A stretch of DNA of 7,244 bases from Paenibacillaceae bacterium UBA6304. GTDB lineage: Bacteria; Bacillota; Bacilli; Paenibacillales; Paenibacillaceae. Below, in pieces: positions 5,258-7,244 of this stretch. The position numbers and the translations under genes were made by a program. Below the pieces are notes generated by a model that saw only the letters and a list, made by a program, of their open reading frames with translations, did not search any database and had not been told where the DNA came from. The stretch is from assembly GCA_002439285.1 (NCBI GenBank), contig DJTQ01000384.1:1-7244 (forward strand), written 5' to 3'. Position 1 is the stretch's first letter, and every line of letters begins with the position of its first letter.

Positions 5258-6400
5258 TTAACCGTTAAACTTCAACACTCTGGCGATATTCTCGCAAGTA
5301 CGCTCCACATTCTGCGGTCCTTCGGCCAGCAGCTTGTCGAGCTCGGACGCACCGGGCACGATGCCGAATACGGCGTCGATGCCTTCCGCATACAGGGTAT
5401 CGATTCCCTCGCCGATGTATCCGGCTACGGCGATGACCCGCTTGCCCGCCTCTTTAGCCACTTTGGCCACGCCGTAAGGGGTCTTGCCGAACTTCGTCTG
5501 GAAGTCGATCCCGCCCTCGCCGGTGAACACCAGATCGGCGTCTGCGATCTTATCCTTTAGTCCGGTATATTCGATCACGATCTCAATACCCTTTTGCAGC
5601 TTGGCCTGCGTGAAAATCAGCAGGCCTGCGCCCAAACCGCCGGCGGCTCCCGCACCGGGGACATCGCGAACATCCTTGCCGAGCTGCTCCTTCACGATGT
5701 CCGCATAGCGGCCGAGCGCCGCGTCCAGGTGCGCCACCATGTCCGGCGTGGCGCCTTTTTGCGGGCCGAACACGCGGGAGGCGCCGGTCTCGCCGCAGAG
5801 CGGGTTGGTTACATCGCAAGCGACGATCAGCTCCACCTGCTGCAAGCGGGGATCCAGCAAGGCGACGTCGATCCGCGCCAGCCGATCCAGGCTGCCCCCG
5901 CCGCGTGGCAGCTCGCTGCCCTCCGCATCGAGGAACTTGGCGCCCAGCGCTTCGGCCATCCCCGCACCGCCGTCGTTCGTAGCGCTGCCGCCGATGCCGA
6001 TCAGGATCTTTTTCACGCCGCGGTCCAGACACTCACGGATCAATTCCCCCGTGCCATACGTCGTGGTAACAAGCGGGTTCTTCGTTTCCTTGGTCACGTA
6101 ATGAATCCCGCTGGCCGAAGCCATTTCGATTGCCGCAGTCATCCCGTCACCCAGCATGCCATACTTCGCTATTACCGGCTGACCCAAGGGGCCCGTGACT
6201 TCTTTTTCGAACAGCTCCCCGCCGGACGCATCGACCAGCGATTGCACCGTTCCTTCCCCACCGTCTGCCATCGGAACATGAATATAGTTCGCTTCAGGAT
6301 ATACTTTGCGAAGTCCTTTTTCCATCGCGATGCATACTTCCTTAGCCGTCATGCTTTCTTTGAAGGAATCCGGCGCCAATACAAATGTCGTCTCTCTCAT
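5258..6400 (-). CDS. glxK: Glycerate kinase, type I
   Basis: This 380-residue cytosolic kinase phosphorylates D-glycerate with ATP; type I enzymes (GarK/GlxK group) generally give 2-phosphoglycerate, which enters lower glycolysis. Signatures in order are LAPDSFKESMTA (8-19), PMADGGEGT (43-51), ATP/substrate-loop GIGGSATNDGGAGM (135-148), ACDVTNPLCG, GAGAAGGLGAG and FTGEGGIDFQTKFGKTPYGVA. Length is normal for the family. I prefer ATG6400, which has AGGGTGGAG just upstream; an ATG five codons earlier (6415) has no usable ribosome binding site and adds only MRVEN. It lies 28 nt downstream of the GntP-type permease gene in the same direction, so the two form an operon. It ends at a hairpin shared with the convergent cdaR, the likely regulator. 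The gene name follows family similarity; garK would be an equivalent label. Confidence 0.94.
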   Translation of the reverse strand: MRETTFVLAPDSFKESMTAKEVCIAMEKGLRKVYPEANYIHVPMADGGEGTVQSLVDASGGELFEKEVTGPLGQPVIAKYGMLGDGMTAAIEMASASGIHYVTKETKNPLVTTTYGTGELIRECLDRGVKKILIGIGGSATNDGGAGMAEALGAKFLDAEGSELPRGGGSLDRLARIDVALLDPRLQQVELIVACDVTNPLCGETGASRVFGPQKGATPDMVAHLDAALGRYADIVKEQLGKDVRDVPGAGAAGGLGAGLLIFTQAKLQKGIEIVIEYTGLKDKIADADLVFTGEGGIDFQTKFGKTPYGVAKVAKEAGKRVIAVAGYIGEGIDTLYAEGIDAVFGIVPGASELDKLLAEGPQNVERTCENIARVLKFNG

Positions 6401-6428
6401 GTTCTCCACCCTCATCCCATGTTTATTT

Positions 6429-7244
6429 TTAGAGGAAAAATCCGTAGATTAAAGTCGCAACAATCGCCATCGTTCCGCCCACGATCGCCTCGTAAGGAAT
6501 GAGGCCCATCCGCTGTTTGATGCTCATTTTCATGGCGCCAGCAGTGACGTGGAAGTAGTTGCCTTGCGGCAGGGAGTCGATGACCGTGGCCCCGGTGTGA
6601 ACCATAACCGCTGCTGCCAGCGGAGCCGTGCCCATATCGAGAATCGCCTGACCGAACGAACCTGTTGCCAAGATAACACCTGTCGAGGTAGATGCCGTCG
6701 CCGCCGCCATCAGAATACCGGCAATCGGTGCCAGGAACGTTCCGGAAATGCCGGACGCTTCGATCAAACTAACTACTTGCGTTGACAAATCGGAAGCGGA
6801 GATTAATCCGGCGATCCCGCCCGCACCGATCAGGATCAGAACGGTCGCCGTCATTTTATTCAAACCGGAAGCTGTGTACTCCAGCGTTTTTTTGCCTTTC
6901 CCCATCGCCAGCAATCCGATTATGCCTGCTATCGGCAGGATATACATCGCATCGACCTTGAACTGGGCCAGGGCCTCGATGCCGGCAATTGAGCCGATCG
7001 GGTTGATCATCAGCAGCACGACCGCTACGAGCGGAGCTACGATGGCTTTGCCGAGTGTAGGATACTTCGAAGTGTCGATTTCATGGTCGACCGCTTCTTC
7101 ATCGGTTACCATAACGCCTTTATTTTTAAGGAGAGAAGCTACAATGACCGTCACGATCAGGCCGCAAATCGCCGGAATGACGCCGGCCAGCATGACGTTG
7201 CTCAAATCGAGATTAAAGCCCCGCGCCGCTGCGATCGTATTCGG
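6429..7244 (-). CDS. GntP-family permease, 5' end beyond window (probable glycerate transporter)
   Basis: This is the C-terminal 271 residues of an integral membrane symporter of the GntP (gluconate/hydroxy-acid permease) family. The frame stays open to the window edge. A TTG codon at 7205 falls inside continuous coding sequence (PNTIAAARGFNLDL precedes it) and has no ribosome binding site, so it is not the start. Hydrophobic segments include GVIPAICGLIVTVIVASLL, IVAPLVAVVLLMI, MYILPIAGIIGLLAM, ATVLILIGAGGIAGLIS, FLAPIAGILMAAAT and AIVGGTMAIVATLIYGFFL at the end. Family landmarks are AATASTSTGVILATG and the late VMVHTGATVIDSLPQGNYFHV. The family takes up gluconate, D-serine, glycerate and similar acids. 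Glycerate or a close hydroxy acid is inferred because a glycerate kinase gene follows 28 nt downstream, with cdaR next. The operon promoter is outside the window. Confidence 0.9.
   Translation of the reverse strand, partial: PNTIAAARGFNLDLSNVMLAGVIPAICGLIVTVIVASLLKNKGVMVTDEEAVDHEIDTSKYPTLGKAIVAPLVAVVLLMINPIGSIAGIEALAQFKVDAMYILPIAGIIGLLAMGKGKKTLEYTASGLNKMTATVLILIGAGGIAGLISASDLSTQVVSLIEASGISGTFLAPIAGILMAAATASTSTGVILATGSFGQAILDMGTAPLAAAVMVHTGATVIDSLPQGNYFHVTAGAMKMSIKQRMGLIPYEAIVGGTMAIVATLIYGFFL

Noticed and set aside
5594..6502. Long plus-strand open frame of about 300 codons opposite the glycerate kinase gene
   Set aside because: It is antisense to a gene with clear family motifs, has no recognisable domain or ribosome binding site, and its Arg/Ala/Gln-rich composition is typical of the shadow of a GC-rich gene.

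Overview
The window reads as a chromosomal stretch of a Gram-positive Bacillota, most likely Paenibacillus or a close relative. The reasons are strong AGGAGG-type ribosome binding sites, GTG and TTG starts backed by those sites, a glycerate/sugar-diacid locus of the Bacillus-Paenibacillus type, and intergenic repeats built on TAACGGACAC that resemble ones I remember from Paenibacillus genomes (not checked here). I see no phage, CRISPR array, rRNA, tRNA or intact mobile element.

Left part (1-1700). A 20-bp tandem repeat sits at the very edge. It is followed by a minus-strand HxlR-type winged-helix repressor with a perfect 9-bp inverted repeat (TTTT spacer) just upstream as its probable operator. 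Next comes a short minus-strand remnant resembling the catalytic-domain start of a tyrosine recombinase. It lies between the regulator and a divergent aldo/keto reductase of the YvgN/YtbE kind with a complete D-Y-K-H tetrad. The reductase ends in a strong hairpin terminator.

Middle part (1700-4140). A minus-strand LLM-class flavin oxidoreductase faces the reductase convergently. Upstream of it, about 440 bp without genes hold four copies of a 21-bp imperfect palindrome. They are arranged as an exact dyad centred on about 3003, with 50-bp spacing within each arm. This is the most striking structure in the window. Beyond it is a minus-strand, AT-richer gene for a four-helix membrane protein of unknown function with a soluble C-terminal domain.

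Right part (4140-7244). This is a glycerate utilisation locus. A CdaR-type regulator on the plus strand (TTG start, own promoter) faces a minus-strand operon of a GntP-type permease, cut by the window end, followed 28 nt later by a type I glycerate kinase. The permease would import glycerate or a related hydroxy acid, the kinase would phosphorylate it into central metabolism, and CdaR would sense glycerate or a diacid. A shared hairpin separates the regulator and kinase genes.

No gene set here amounts to a clearly new biological system. The observations most worth following are the dyad repeat cluster, the edge tandem repeat that shares its core, the HxlR operator separated from the reductase by a recombinase scar, and the unassigned membrane protein.
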